Of a stretch of 31,406 nt of DNA, positions 6,094 to 12,959 are shown piece after piece. Every line of letters begins with the position of its first letter. The first letter of the stretch is position 1. The notes beneath the pieces are model-generated. The model saw only the letters and a program-made list of their open reading frames with translations, had not been told where the DNA came from and did no database searches. The translations under genes were made by a program, and so were the position numbers. Origin of the DNA: RI-92 sp040235555 (lineage in GTDB: Bacteria; Pseudomonadota; Gammaproteobacteria; UBA6429; Thiohalophilaceae); assembly GCA_040235555.1 (NCBI GenBank), contig JBECKZ010000083.1, forward strand, positions 1 to 31,406, given 5' to 3'.

Positions 6094-8862
6094 GTGGATA
6101 AGACCTATAACCCGCACAGCATCGAACAACGCTGGTACGAAACCTGGGAACAAAATAACTACTTTGCCCCGAGTGGCGAAGGCCAGCCCTATTGCATCAT
6201 GATCCCGCCACCCAACGTGACCGGGTCACTGCACATGGGCCACGCCTTTCAGGACACGATCATGGATGCGCTCACCCGCTATCACCGCATGCAGGGCGAC
6301 AATACCCTGTGGCAGGCCGGCACCGATCACGCGGGGATCGCCACGCAGATGGTGGTCGAACGCCAACTCAATGCCGAAGGCAAAACCCGCCACGATCTTG
6401 GCCGCGATGCCTTTATTAAAAAGGTATGGGAGTGGAAAGCTCACTCCGGCGGCACCATCACCCGCCAGTTACGACGCATGGGTGCCTCCCTCGACTGGTC
6501 GCGCGAACGCTTCACCATGGACGAAGGTCTGTCCGAGGCGGTCAAGGAAGTCTTCGTCCGCCTGTACGATGAAGGCCTGATCTATCGCGGCCAGCGCCTG
6601 GTCAACTGGGACCCGGTCCTGCACACCGCAGTCTCTGATCTGGAAGTTATCTCCGAAGAGGAAAACGGTCACCTCTGGCACATGCGCTATCCGCTGGCCG
6701 ATGGTTCCGGTCACCTGGTGGTCGCCACCACCCGTCCCGAAACCATGCTCGGTGACACCGCGGTGGCAGTGAATCCGCAAGACGAGCGCTATCAACACTG
6801 GATCGGCAAGAAGATCACCCTGCCCCTGGTCGGGCGCGAGATCCCGATCATCGCCGACGACTATGTCGACCCGGCCTTCGGTACCGGCTGTGTGAAGATC
6901 ACCCCGGCCCACGACTTCAACGATTACGCCATGGGACAACGGCACGGTCTGGAGATGATCAACATCTTCACCGTCGATGCCTGCATCAACGACAATGCCC
7001 CCAAAGATTATCGCGGGTTAGATCGCTACGCTGCGCGCAAGAAGGTACTGGCGGATCTGGAAACCTTAAACCTGCTGGAAAAAACCGAGCCACACAAACT
7101 CATGGTGCCGCGCGGCGATCGCAGCGGCCAGGTCATTGAGCCCTATCTCACCGATCAGTGGTTCGTGAAGATCAGGCCACTGGCCGAACCCGCCATCGAA
7201 GCGGTGGAAACCGGCCGCATCAAATTCGTACCAGATAACTGGAAGAACACTTATTATGAATGGATGCGCAACATCCAGGATTGGTGCATCAGCCGCCAGA
7301 TCTGGTGGGGCCATCGGATTCCCGCCTGGTATGACGACAAGGGCAATATCTATGTCGCGCGCAACGAAGCCGAGGCACGCGAAAAGTATCAACTGGCGAA
7401 AAGCATGCACCTCATCCAGGACAACGACGTGCTCGACACCTGGGTCTCCTCCGCATTGTGGCCGTTCTCGACACTCGGCTGGCCGGAACAAACGGATGCG
7501 GTGAAGACGTTTTATCCGACCTCGGTACTGGTCACCGGGTTCGACATCATCTTTTTCTGGGTCGCACGCATGATCATGATGGGCCTGAAGTTCGCCGACG
7601 ACGTGCCCTTTCGCGAAGTCTACATTCACGGCCTGGTGCGCGACGCCCACGGCCAGAAGATGTCGAAGTCCAAGGGTAACGTGCTCGACCCCATCGATCT
7701 CATCGACGGCATCGAACTGGAGGCACTGGTCAACAAACGCACCAGCGGCATGATGCAACCGCAACTGGCGGAGAAGATCACCAAACAGACGCGCAAGGAT
7801 TTTCCCGACGGCATTCCCGCCTTCGGCACCGATGCCCTGCGCTTCACCTTTGCGGCACTGGCCTCCACCGGCCGCGACATCAACTTCGATCTCAATCGCA
7901 TCGAAGGCTACCGCAACTTTTGCAACAAGCTGTGGAACGCGGCGCGCTATGTCATGCTCAATATGGAAAATGTCGACGCGGATGATCTGAATAGTAAAGA
8001 CATCGAACTGAGTGTGGCCGATCGCTGGATCCGCGCGCGCCTGTCCCAGACCATTCACAGCATCAACAGCGCCATTGGCGGATACCGCCTCGACCTCATG
8101 GCCGGTGCGATCTACGACTTCGTCTGGCACGACTACTGCGACTGGTACCTGGAATTGTCCAAGCCGGTGCTGATGAGCGAACACAGCTCCACTGCCGCCA
8201 AGCGCGGCACGCGCCAGACCTTGATCAACGTGCTGGAACAACTCCTGCGCCTGGCCCACCCGATCATGCCCTACATCACCGAAGAGATCTGGCAACGAGT
8301 GGCGCCGCTATGCGGCATCTATGCCCCGACCATCATGCGCGAGGCCTATCCGCAGGCGGACGACAGCCTGTTCGATCAGGACGTGATGGATGACATGGAC
8401 TGGATCCAGGCCTTCATCCTCGGCGTGCGCCAGATCCGCAGCGGCATGGACATCAAACCCGGCAAGGCGCTGCAAGTCTTGATTCAAAACGGCTCGTCCC
8501 AGGACAAGCAACGCCTGGACGCCAACTCACACTATTTAATCAGTCTCGCCAAGCTGGAATCCATCAGCTGGCTTGACGAAGAAGACGAGGCCCCCGAATC
8601 CGCCACCGCCCTGGTCGGCGAAATGAAACTGCTCATCCCCATGGCCGGCCTCATCGACAAGGAAGCCGAACAAAAACGCCTGAGCAAAGAGATCGACAAG
8701 AAACAACAGGAATACCAGCGCACGGAAGGCAAACTGTCCAACAGCAACTTCATCGACAAGGCCCCGCCCGACGTGGTGGAGAAAGAACGCAGCAAACTCT
8801 CCGAAATCAAGGTCGCTATCGAAAAACTGCAGGAGCAGTTGGAGAAGATTAGTAAGCTCTGA
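6094..8862 (+). CDS. valS: Valyl-tRNA synthetase
   Basis: This 922-aa class I aminoacyl-tRNA synthetase charges tRNA-Val with valine. The HIGH-type motif is PPPNVTGSLHMGH (HMGH at 47-50) and the KMSKS loop is at 522-526. The editing domain includes VVATTRPETMLGDTAVAVNP and FGTGCVKITPAHDFNDY, and DWCISRQIWWGHRIPAWY and VLDTWVSSALWPFSTLGWP are typical of ValRS. A coiled-coil C-terminal arm (KEAEQKRLSKEIDKKQQEY.. to LEKISKL) binds tRNA. The start is GTG at 6094, since a TGA at 6067 closes the frame upstream; the ribosome site is weak. A TATACT at 6050-6055 could be its -10. Its last 54 nt are repeated at 9547-9600. Confidence 0.97.
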   Translation: MDKTYNPHSIEQRWYETWEQNNYFAPSGEGQPYCIMIPPPNVTGSLHMGHAFQDTIMDALTRYHRMQGDNTLWQAGTDHAGIATQMVVERQLNAEGKTRHDLGRDAFIKKVWEWKAHSGGTITRQLRRMGASLDWSRERFTMDEGLSEAVKEVFVRLYDEGLIYRGQRLVNWDPVLHTAVSDLEVISEEENGHLWHMRYPLADGSGHLVVATTRPETMLGDTAVAVNPQDERYQHWIGKKITLPLVGREIPIIADDYVDPAFGTGCVKITPAHDFNDYAMGQRHGLEMINIFTVDACINDNAPKDYRGLDRYAARKKVLADLETLNLLEKTEPHKLMVPRGDRSGQVIEPYLTDQWFVKIRPLAEPAIEAVETGRIKFVPDNWKNTYYEWMRNIQDWCISRQIWWGHRIPAWYDDKGNIYVARNEAEAREKYQLAKSMHLIQDNDVLDTWVSSALWPFSTLGWPEQTDAVKTFYPTSVLVTGFDIIFFWVARMIMMGLKFADDVPFREVYIHGLVRDAHGQKMSKSKGNVLDPIDLIDGIELEALVNKRTSGMMQPQLAEKITKQTRKDFPDGIPAFGTDALRFTFAALASTGRDINFDLNRIEGYRNFCNKLWNAARYVMLNMENVDADDLNSKDIELSVADRWIRARLSQTIHSINSAIGGYRLDLMAGAIYDFVWHDYCDWYLELSKPVLMSEHSSTAAKRGTRQTLINVLEQLLRLAHPIMPYITEEIWQRVAPLCGIYAPTIMREAYPQADDSLFDQDVMDDMDWIQAFILGVRQIRSGMDIKPGKALQVLIQNGSSQDKQRLDANSHYLISLAKLESISWLDEEDEAPESATALVGEMKLLIPMAGLIDKEAEQKRLSKEIDKKQQEYQRTEGKLSNSNFIDKAPPDVVEKERSKLSEIKVAIEKLQEQLEKISKL

Positions 8863-9010
8863 TGTAGCCGGGCCACAAGCTATTTATTTTGCAGCGTTTA
8901 TCTGTTGTCCCCCACTCCGGCCCGCATCATTTGATATATAGCGATGACGGTCATATATTTATATTAAGCTGTGTAAAGTTTGTTAGGCCCACCCAACAAG
9001 GAGGTCTACC

Positions 9011-9490
9011 ATGTCACATGTCATCTCAACGATACGCCAGCGAATCCAGGCACAGGGTTTCTGTGGATTCGATGATGCAACCTACCAACAACTGAACTAT
9101 CCCTTACGTCTGTCTCCGGCAATCTGCATGGTGTGGACGGCAATCGGCACTGCCCTCGCCTCACCCCTGATTCTGTGGATCCTGGTGCCGTTCGCTGCAC
9201 TGGGTGCTATTTTGCCGGGGCATCCATTCGATATTTTATATAACCACGGTTTGCGGCACCTCATGCAAACACCGCCGCTGCCACGCTATACCCGACGTCG
9301 GCATTTCGCCTGTGCGATGGCTACGGTGATGCTGGTCGTGTCAGCCTGGGGTTTTCAAAGCGGTATGCCCATGCTCGGTTATATTGTGGGCTGGTCGCTG
9401 GTCGCTGCCGCCTTTGTCAATGTCAGTACCGGCTTTTGCGTTCCCTCATTCATTTTTAGACTTGCCTTCGGCAAGGTAAGCTGTTTATAA
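9011..9490 (+). CDS. DUF4395 family membrane protein
   Basis: The 159-aa protein has membrane helices around 35-75 and 100-145 and ends with STGFCVPSFIFRLAFGK, the most recognisable signature of DUF4395 proteins. The DVLYNHG-like stretch (FDILYNHGLRHL) in the middle also fits. In other bacteria DUF4395 genes often neighbour thioredoxin-like or sulfur-metabolism genes; the function is unknown. AAGGAGG lies 7 nt before the ATG. The gene sits between the true 3' end of valS and a degenerate copy of that end, so it looks like cargo of a small insertion. A GTTAGGC core lies at 8982-8988, 22 bp upstream of the start. Confidence 0.85.
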   Translation: MSHVISTIRQRIQAQGFCGFDDATYQQLNYPLRLSPAICMVWTAIGTALASPLILWILVPFAALGAILPGHPFDILYNHGLRHLMQTPPLPRYTRRRHFACAMATVMLVVSAWGFQSGMPMLGYIVGWSLVAAAFVNVSTGFCVPSFIFRLAFGKVSCL

Positions 9491-9546
9491 ATCTGCCAGT
9501 TCCCATGGACTGCTTCGACGGCAAGGACGCCGAACAGGCTATGCAC

Positions 9547-9600
9547 AAGATTGCCATCGAAAAACGGCAGGAGCAGTTGGAGAAGATTAATAAGCTCTGA
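9547..9600 (+). pseudogene. Duplicate of the valS 3' end
   Basis: Of 54 nt, 49 match the last 54 nt of valS (8809-8862), with the same frame and the same TGA: KIAIEKRQEQLEKINKL against KVAIEKLQEQLEKISKL. The match stops just upstream (MDCFDGKDAEQAMH shows no convincing ValRS similarity) and a base or two after the stop. It is too short to be a gene and lies 57 bp beyond the DUF4395 gene. It reads as an attachment-site-like or recombination-derived copy of the gene end. Confidence 0.85.
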
Positions 9601-9701
9601 TATTTGGCTGTACCTTCATATATTACTTTCCCCGAGCCAACCTACGATAATTACGGATTTTCGTCTCGGTGGATATTTGGAATAATGTACAGTAAATATT
9701 C

Positions 9702-9770
9702 ACCGTTCGTAATTTCAGCTTTATCCTAATTTAGGCGAACGTTCGCCTAATACGGTAAATTACGAACGGT
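9702..9770. repeat. Nested palindrome (cruciform-forming)
   Basis: The 14-bp arms ACCGTTCGTAATTT (9702-9715) and AAATTACGAACGGT (9757-9770) are perfect inverted repeats. Inside them TTAGGCGAAC/GTTCGCCTAA (9731-9750) is a perfect 20-bp palindrome. The structure overlaps the attC-like site ending at 9790. The 9490-9834 gap otherwise holds the valS-end copy and AT-rich sequence without a convincing gene. Confidence 0.8.
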
Positions 9771-9790
9771 CGTCTAAATAACTGTTAGGC
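9745..9790 (+). other. attC-like site (degenerate), 46 bp
   Basis: It starts GCCTAAT(AC) and ends TAACTGTTAGGC, so the right core GTTAGGC (9784-9790) fits the integron core GTTRRRY while the left core ends AAT instead of AAC. The same length and the same CCTAATAC...TAACTGTTAG(G/A)C ends recur at 17612-17657. The YCII-like gene starts 44 bp after it, as in gene cassettes. Confidence 0.5.
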
Positions 9791-9833
9791 ATGGCCAGTA
9801 TCACTAACCGCAAGATCTTAGAGAAAGAAGATC

Positions 9834-10169
9834 ATGGCAAAGTATCTGATTTCATTCCCCAGTGCTGCAATGAATGTACCCGGCAGTGAGTTAGAGGCGG
9901 TGGGTCGAGATGCTCATGCCGTAATGCACGAGGCGAAGGAAGCGGGCGTTTACGTTTTCGGCGGTGGTATTGATGAAACAGTACCGCCCGTACTAGTTTC
10001 GGCCAATGGCTCAGTCGCTGAGGGAGGCTACTCCTGGGCACCTCCGCTCAATGGTGGATTCACTGTACTTGAGCTTCCTTCAAGAAAGGAGGCCATTGCA
10101 TGGGCCGCGCGTTTCGCGAAAGCGTGTCGCTGTGATCAGGAGCTACGGGTATTTGGGCTTGATCCATAG
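9834..10169 (+). CDS. YCII-related small protein (cassette-type gene)
   Basis: The 111-aa product begins MAKYLISFPSAAM and has the YCII/dimeric alpha-beta barrel layout: a first strand (KYLISF), a helix (ELEAVGRDAHAVMHEAKEAGVYVFGGGI), a strand with VSANGSVAEG and then GGFTVLELPSRKEAIAWAARFAKACRCDQELRVFG. The pattern GG(F)xVLELPSxxEAxxWAxRxAxxC is typical of YCII-domain proteins, whose function is mostly unknown. Such genes are common in integron cassettes. AGAAAGAAG precedes the ATG. It is flanked by an attC-like site at 9745-9790 and a good attC at 10219-10275, so the 9785-10269 segment behaves like one cassette. Confidence 0.8.
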   Translation: MAKYLISFPSAAMNVPGSELEAVGRDAHAVMHEAKEAGVYVFGGGIDETVPPVLVSANGSVAEGGYSWAPPLNGGFTVLELPSRKEAIAWAARFAKACRCDQELRVFGLDP

Positions 10170-10218
10170 TCGCGAGGTCCAAGTGTTGCTGTACATTCTG
10201 CTAGCTAACATCCAAAAT

Positions 10219-10275
10219 GCCTAACAAGTCATTCAAAAACGGACGCTTTACGCGCCGTTTATATCATCGTTAGGC
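10219..10275 (+). other. Integron-type attC recombination site
   Basis: The left core GCCTAAC (10219-10225) fits RYYYAAC and the right core GTTAGGC (10269-10275) fits GTTRRRY; the two are perfect inverses. Between them AAACGG-A-CGC pairs with GCG-CCGTTT around a short TTTAC loop, leaving one unpaired A, like the extrahelical base that gives attC its strand selectivity. The 57-bp length is at the short end of the attC range. The site lies directly after the YCII-like gene and 7 bp before the next ATG (10283). Confidence 0.78.
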
Positions 10276-10282
10276 ATAAGAA

Positions 10283-10460
10283 ATGAATAAAAACATTGGA
10301 TTATTCAATTTTGCATTTAGAACTCTTGGCTTCAGGGTGTACAGAACCTGGTAGTTCTATTGGCCATGTCTCTCTTCAAGGGAAAGTAGTGAATTCAGAA
10401 AATGAACCAGTACAAAACCAGAGAATTGAATTTATTCTACCTGCTGCATATGGTTTGGGG
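10283..10460 (+). pseudogene. Broken lipoprotein gene (frameshifted and cut by a repeat)
   Basis: An ATG 7 bp after the attC core starts MNKNIGLFNFAFRTLGF and then stops at TAG. In the +1 frame the sequence continues as a lipobox LLASGC followed by TEPGSSIGHVSLQGKVV and NSENEPVQNQRIEFILPA. This looks like a lipoprotein signal plus the first strands of a carboxypeptidase-regulatory-like (Ig-like) domain, joined only through a one-base frameshift. The coding similarity ends at 10460, exactly where a 63-bp palindromic repeat begins. It is a dead cassette gene; its original function is unknown. Confidence 0.6.
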
Positions 10461-10523
10461 AAACCGGGGTCAGAACACAATTGTTGCTAATAATAGAGAA
10501 TTCTGTGCTCTGACCCCAGTTTT
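10461..10523. repeat. ~63-bp palindromic element (GGGGTCAGA family), copy 1
   Basis: The ends AAACCGGGGTCAG and CTGACCCCAGTTT are 13-bp inverted repeats with one mismatch, with CACA/TGTG pairing further inside. It is closely similar over its whole length to 17491-17553. The element truncates the lipoprotein fragment. It carries no coding capacity and is like a REP/MITE unit. Confidence 0.8.
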
Positions 10524-10556
10524 GTACAATCTAAATCACATAAAAACAGATATGCA

Positions 10557-11075
10557 ATGAATAATAAAAAAGACAGCTTTGGACGCTACGCGATATATGG
10601 TCTGATTTTATACCTGATTTGTGGTGCAGGCTGGTTGTATTTTGATTACCAGGATCATGCAAAGTGGTTTCGCTGGCAACAGATGATTGATAGCGGAAAA
10701 TACCAACCTGTCGACGTTAAATTAACACGTATTCAAAGGATAGAAGAAACGGGGTCTCTTTCTGCCTCTGGCCGTACCCATCAGCCAACAATACACTACC
10801 AGGGCTGGTTAACAGACAAAAATGGCGTGTTTTATAAAACATGGATCTTCCATTCCAAACTTTCCGAGGTGAAAGTTGGCGATACCTATAAACTCTATAA
10901 AATTGGCGGGGTAACACTGGTGCCTGCATTTATCGAAACGAGACAGCCGCAGTATACCGTGTCGTCAGCAGGCTGGGCTGGACTGGGTTTATTGGCCTTC
11001 ATGTTTTTATTTTATTTGGCGCTGATCCGTTTTGCTCTTAAGTTAAAAAATAAAAACGGTGTGGGTTTATCTTAA
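10557..11075 (+). CDS. Small membrane protein, DUF3592-like
   Basis: The 172-aa product has an N-terminal membrane helix (about 11-29, RYAIYGLILYLICGAGWLYF) and a C-terminal one (about 141-163). The extracytoplasmic domain between them is rich in beta strands (VDVKLTRIQRIEE.., THQPTIHYQGWLTDKNGVFYK.., VKVGDTYKLYKIGG). Two helices around a small beta domain with a GDxYKLY-type turn fit DUF3592-like proteins, which have no known role. There is no strong ribosome site before ATG 10557. It stands alone between repeat elements and is AT-richer than valS. Confidence 0.68.
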   Translation: MNNKKDSFGRYAIYGLILYLICGAGWLYFDYQDHAKWFRWQQMIDSGKYQPVDVKLTRIQRIEETGSLSASGRTHQPTIHYQGWLTDKNGVFYKTWIFHSKLSEVKVGDTYKLYKIGGVTLVPAFIETRQPQYTVSSAGWAGLGLLAFMFLFYLALIRFALKLKNKNGVGLS

Positions 11076-11095
11076 AATTGATGTGGACATGAGAA

Positions 11096-11285
11096 AAACC
11101 GGGGGCAGAACACAGTTTCTTCTAATATTAAAAACAACTGGTATCTGTCCCATTTATTTTGTAATTTCAATTTATGGAAAATATTATGGACAAATTAGAA
11201 AAATACATCTTCTATATATTAGATGGTATCACCTGGATTATAGGCACGTTTGGATAAATTAAAGGGGTCGGAGTAAAAATAGAAT
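11096..11285 (+). repeat. Direct repeat unit flanking the lipase cluster, left copy
   Basis: Positions 11106-11147 are identical over 42 nt to 14161-14202, and 11197-11268 match 14219-14290 at 71 of 72 positions. The left copy has a longer middle (49 nt against 16) that includes an ATG (11186) opening a 23-codon frame, MDKLEKYIFYILDG..WIIGTFG, ending at 11257. The unit ends in the GGGGTCGGAGTAAAAATAGAA motif. The pair brackets 11286-14150. Confidence 0.85.
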
Positions 11286-11337
11286 CTTAACCGCGTCATT
11301 TTTTCACTCTTAACCTACGGCACCAGAGGACATTGAA

Positions 11338-11457
11338 ATGGACATGAAAATTTATCGCGTCGGGTCAAGGCCTTCCGTGAAAGGGCCTGAAGAGTATTTC
11401 ACTGGCAATGTCTGCATTATTCCCCTCTTCGACCCTACCGAGCCTGGGTTCGACTAA
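11338..11457 (+). pseudogene. 5' fragment of a cupin-domain gene
   Basis: The 39-codon frame reads MDMKIYRVGSRPSVKGPEEYFTG, then NVCIIPLFDPTEPGFD and stop. This matches the characteristic N-terminus (MKIxRxGSxPSxKGPxEYFTGxVRIDPLFxxxEP) of bacterial cupin proteins annotated as carboxymuconolactone-decarboxylase/mandelonitrile-lyase type. The cupin barrel that should follow is missing, and the next gene begins 18 bp later. GAGG precedes the start. It is a truncated relic, not a functional gene. Confidence 0.7.
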
Positions 11458-11475
11458 AAGATAATTAACACCGTT

Positions 11476-12117
11476 ATGGCAATAACCCCTGTAGACACAG
11501 ACAGCAGATTTGGCCAGGAAGACTACCCCGGCCTATTAATCACAAGAAATTTTGAGCTGATCCTGGAAATTCCGTTCAAATTTATTCTTTTTCCGTTAAT
11601 GATTATGGCGGTCCCGCTCTTTATTCCGGTTTTCATCCTCCTGCCAACGAATCCCTATCTTTTAGTGTCTATCATGCCGTATTATTTTCCAATTATGTAT
11701 TTGGCAGCTCTATCAGTCTTTCGTAACTACCACACCCTCAGTTATTACGACAAACAGGCACATATCATAAACGAAGAACTTTATCTCTATCGTAAGCGAC
11801 TTCGTCAGAACAGCTGGCCGCTATCAGATTTCACCGGTATATCCTATGGGACGCAGGGTGCATCAGGTAACGGCTATTACCTCTCTATTCGGCTGCATGG
11901 CCACCATATGGGGCAGATGCTTTTATCGTTTCTTTCTACGAGATCTCGTGAAGACATGATACGTATCGCGAAACGACTTTCGGAAGTGACCGGTTTACCC
12001 CTACTACCAGAAATGACGACAGGCCCTCAAAACCTGTTAGATGACATGCGCAATAAATCAAGATGGTCTTACCTTTCACTCACTAAAAAGAAAGACAAGC
12101 ATTTTGAGACAGAGTAA
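11476..12117 (+). CDS. Membrane protein of unknown function
   Basis: The 213-aa product has two adjacent membrane helices (about 28-54 and 58-81) followed by a soluble domain. That domain has the strands NYHTLSYYDKQAHIINEELYLYRKRL and WPLSDFTGISYGTQG, a GYYLSIRLHGH segment and a charged lysine-rich tail. The helix-pair plus PH-like beta domain is seen in many uncharacterised proteins; I do not recognise a named family. The start at 11476 has no strong ribosome site. It is the first intact gene inside the direct-repeat-bracketed segment shared with the lipase pair, and its base composition is AT-rich like theirs. Confidence 0.6.
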   Translation: MAITPVDTDSRFGQEDYPGLLITRNFELILEIPFKFILFPLMIMAVPLFIPVFILLPTNPYLLVSIMPYYFPIMYLAALSVFRNYHTLSYYDKQAHIINEELYLYRKRLRQNSWPLSDFTGISYGTQGASGNGYYLSIRLHGHHMGQMLLSFLSTRSREDMIRIAKRLSEVTGLPLLPEMTTGPQNLLDDMRNKSRWSYLSLTKKKDKHFETE

Positions 12118-12126
12118 AAAAAGAAA

Positions 12127-12280
12127 AAAACCGGGTCAGAGAGCACTTAAAACCTCTACGAGGTATATTGAGTAGTTAATGGGGTCGGAGTGATTTTTTA
12201 TTATCTAGACCAAAAAATGGGGACAAACCACGTTTCACTGAAATGCAGAATTTAGGTCAAAATACATTTTTTCTAATATG
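12127..12280 (+). repeat. Composite of three repeat motifs
   Basis: This 340-bp gap (12117-12458) holds, in order, a CCGGGTCAGAGAGCACTTAAAACC motif (as at 23667), a GGGGTCGGAGTGATTT motif (12181-12196, as at 22081), and a GGGGACAAACCACGTTTCACTG motif (12219-12240, as at 22431-22460 and 26462). No gene is visible in the rest. Confidence 0.65.
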
Positions 12281-12457
12281 AATGTTCTGGCTGCACACTC
12301 CGTCCCCACCCTGAACTGCATCCTTTGCCACAATTTTTTACAATTCTCGACCCAGAATCCGTCAAATTTAATGTGTGTTTTGGTAGTATCATTCCAGATT
12401 CAATGACAATATTAAATTAAACTGACTTTTCTATAACCAGTCATTTACCTTTTTATA

Positions 12458-12955
12458 ATGAACCAAAAAACAAAATTGTCTATCACTCTTTTAATAACAC
12501 TATATTTCGGAGCAATCGGAATGGCTATAAGTGACGTAGGTAAAGTCTGTCTGTTTTCCCAGATATCCGGCATCATCACCTTAGATGGCAAACCCGTTTC
12601 CCATGCCAAACTAGTGCGCACTGTCGGCAAAGAGAAAGAAATCACCGATGAGGCCACGACAGATGAAAATGGTCATTTCAAAATGCCAGCAATATTTGGC
12701 CGCACGATAACAAAATTCCTGCCTATGGAGTTTGTCGTGAGACAAGTCATCTATCTTCACTATGAAGGCAAAGAGTACAAACTCTGGTCTGGCGTAAAAA
12801 GAGAAGCAGAAGAAAACAGCGAGTCGCGCGGCAAGCCTCTGGTCGTAAAATGCGAACTCAATCAGGAAACCAATTTAAAACAAGTCAATGGCAGCCCTAT
12901 CATTAGTCTGTGCACCTGGGATGCTGAACCGGACAAAATCAACACAGGATTCTAA
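12458..12955 (+). CDS. Exported carboxypeptidase-regulatory-like protein (DUF6795-like)
   Basis: The 165-aa product begins with a hydrophobic signal (KLSITLLITLYFGAIGMAISDVG). A transthyretin/carboxypeptidase-regulatory-like beta domain follows (SQISGIITLDGKPVSHAKLVRT, then TDEATTDENGHFKMPAIF), ending with a cysteine-containing tail (VVKCELN, ISLCTWD). DUF6795 proteins look like this and are often found next to lipase-like genes. The stop lies 4 bp before the lipase start, so the two are almost certainly co-transcribed and probably work together, perhaps as partner or immunity protein; that is inference. Confidence 0.7.
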   Translation: MNQKTKLSITLLITLYFGAIGMAISDVGKVCLFSQISGIITLDGKPVSHAKLVRTVGKEKEITDEATTDENGHFKMPAIFGRTITKFLPMEFVVRQVIYLHYEGKEYKLWSGVKREAEENSESRGKPLVVKCELNQETNLKQVNGSPIISLCTWDAEPDKINTGF

Positions 12956-12959
12956 CATC

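Noticed and set aside
7066..8295. 409-aa open frame antisense to valS
   Set aside because: It lies wholly inside valS on the opposite strand and has the His/Val/Asp-rich composition produced by reading a GC-rich gene backwards; no recognisable domain or ribosome site.
12888..12959. N-terminal extension of the lipase
   Set aside because: It overlaps the end of the preceding gene in another frame; ATG 12960, 4 bp after that stop, is the better start.
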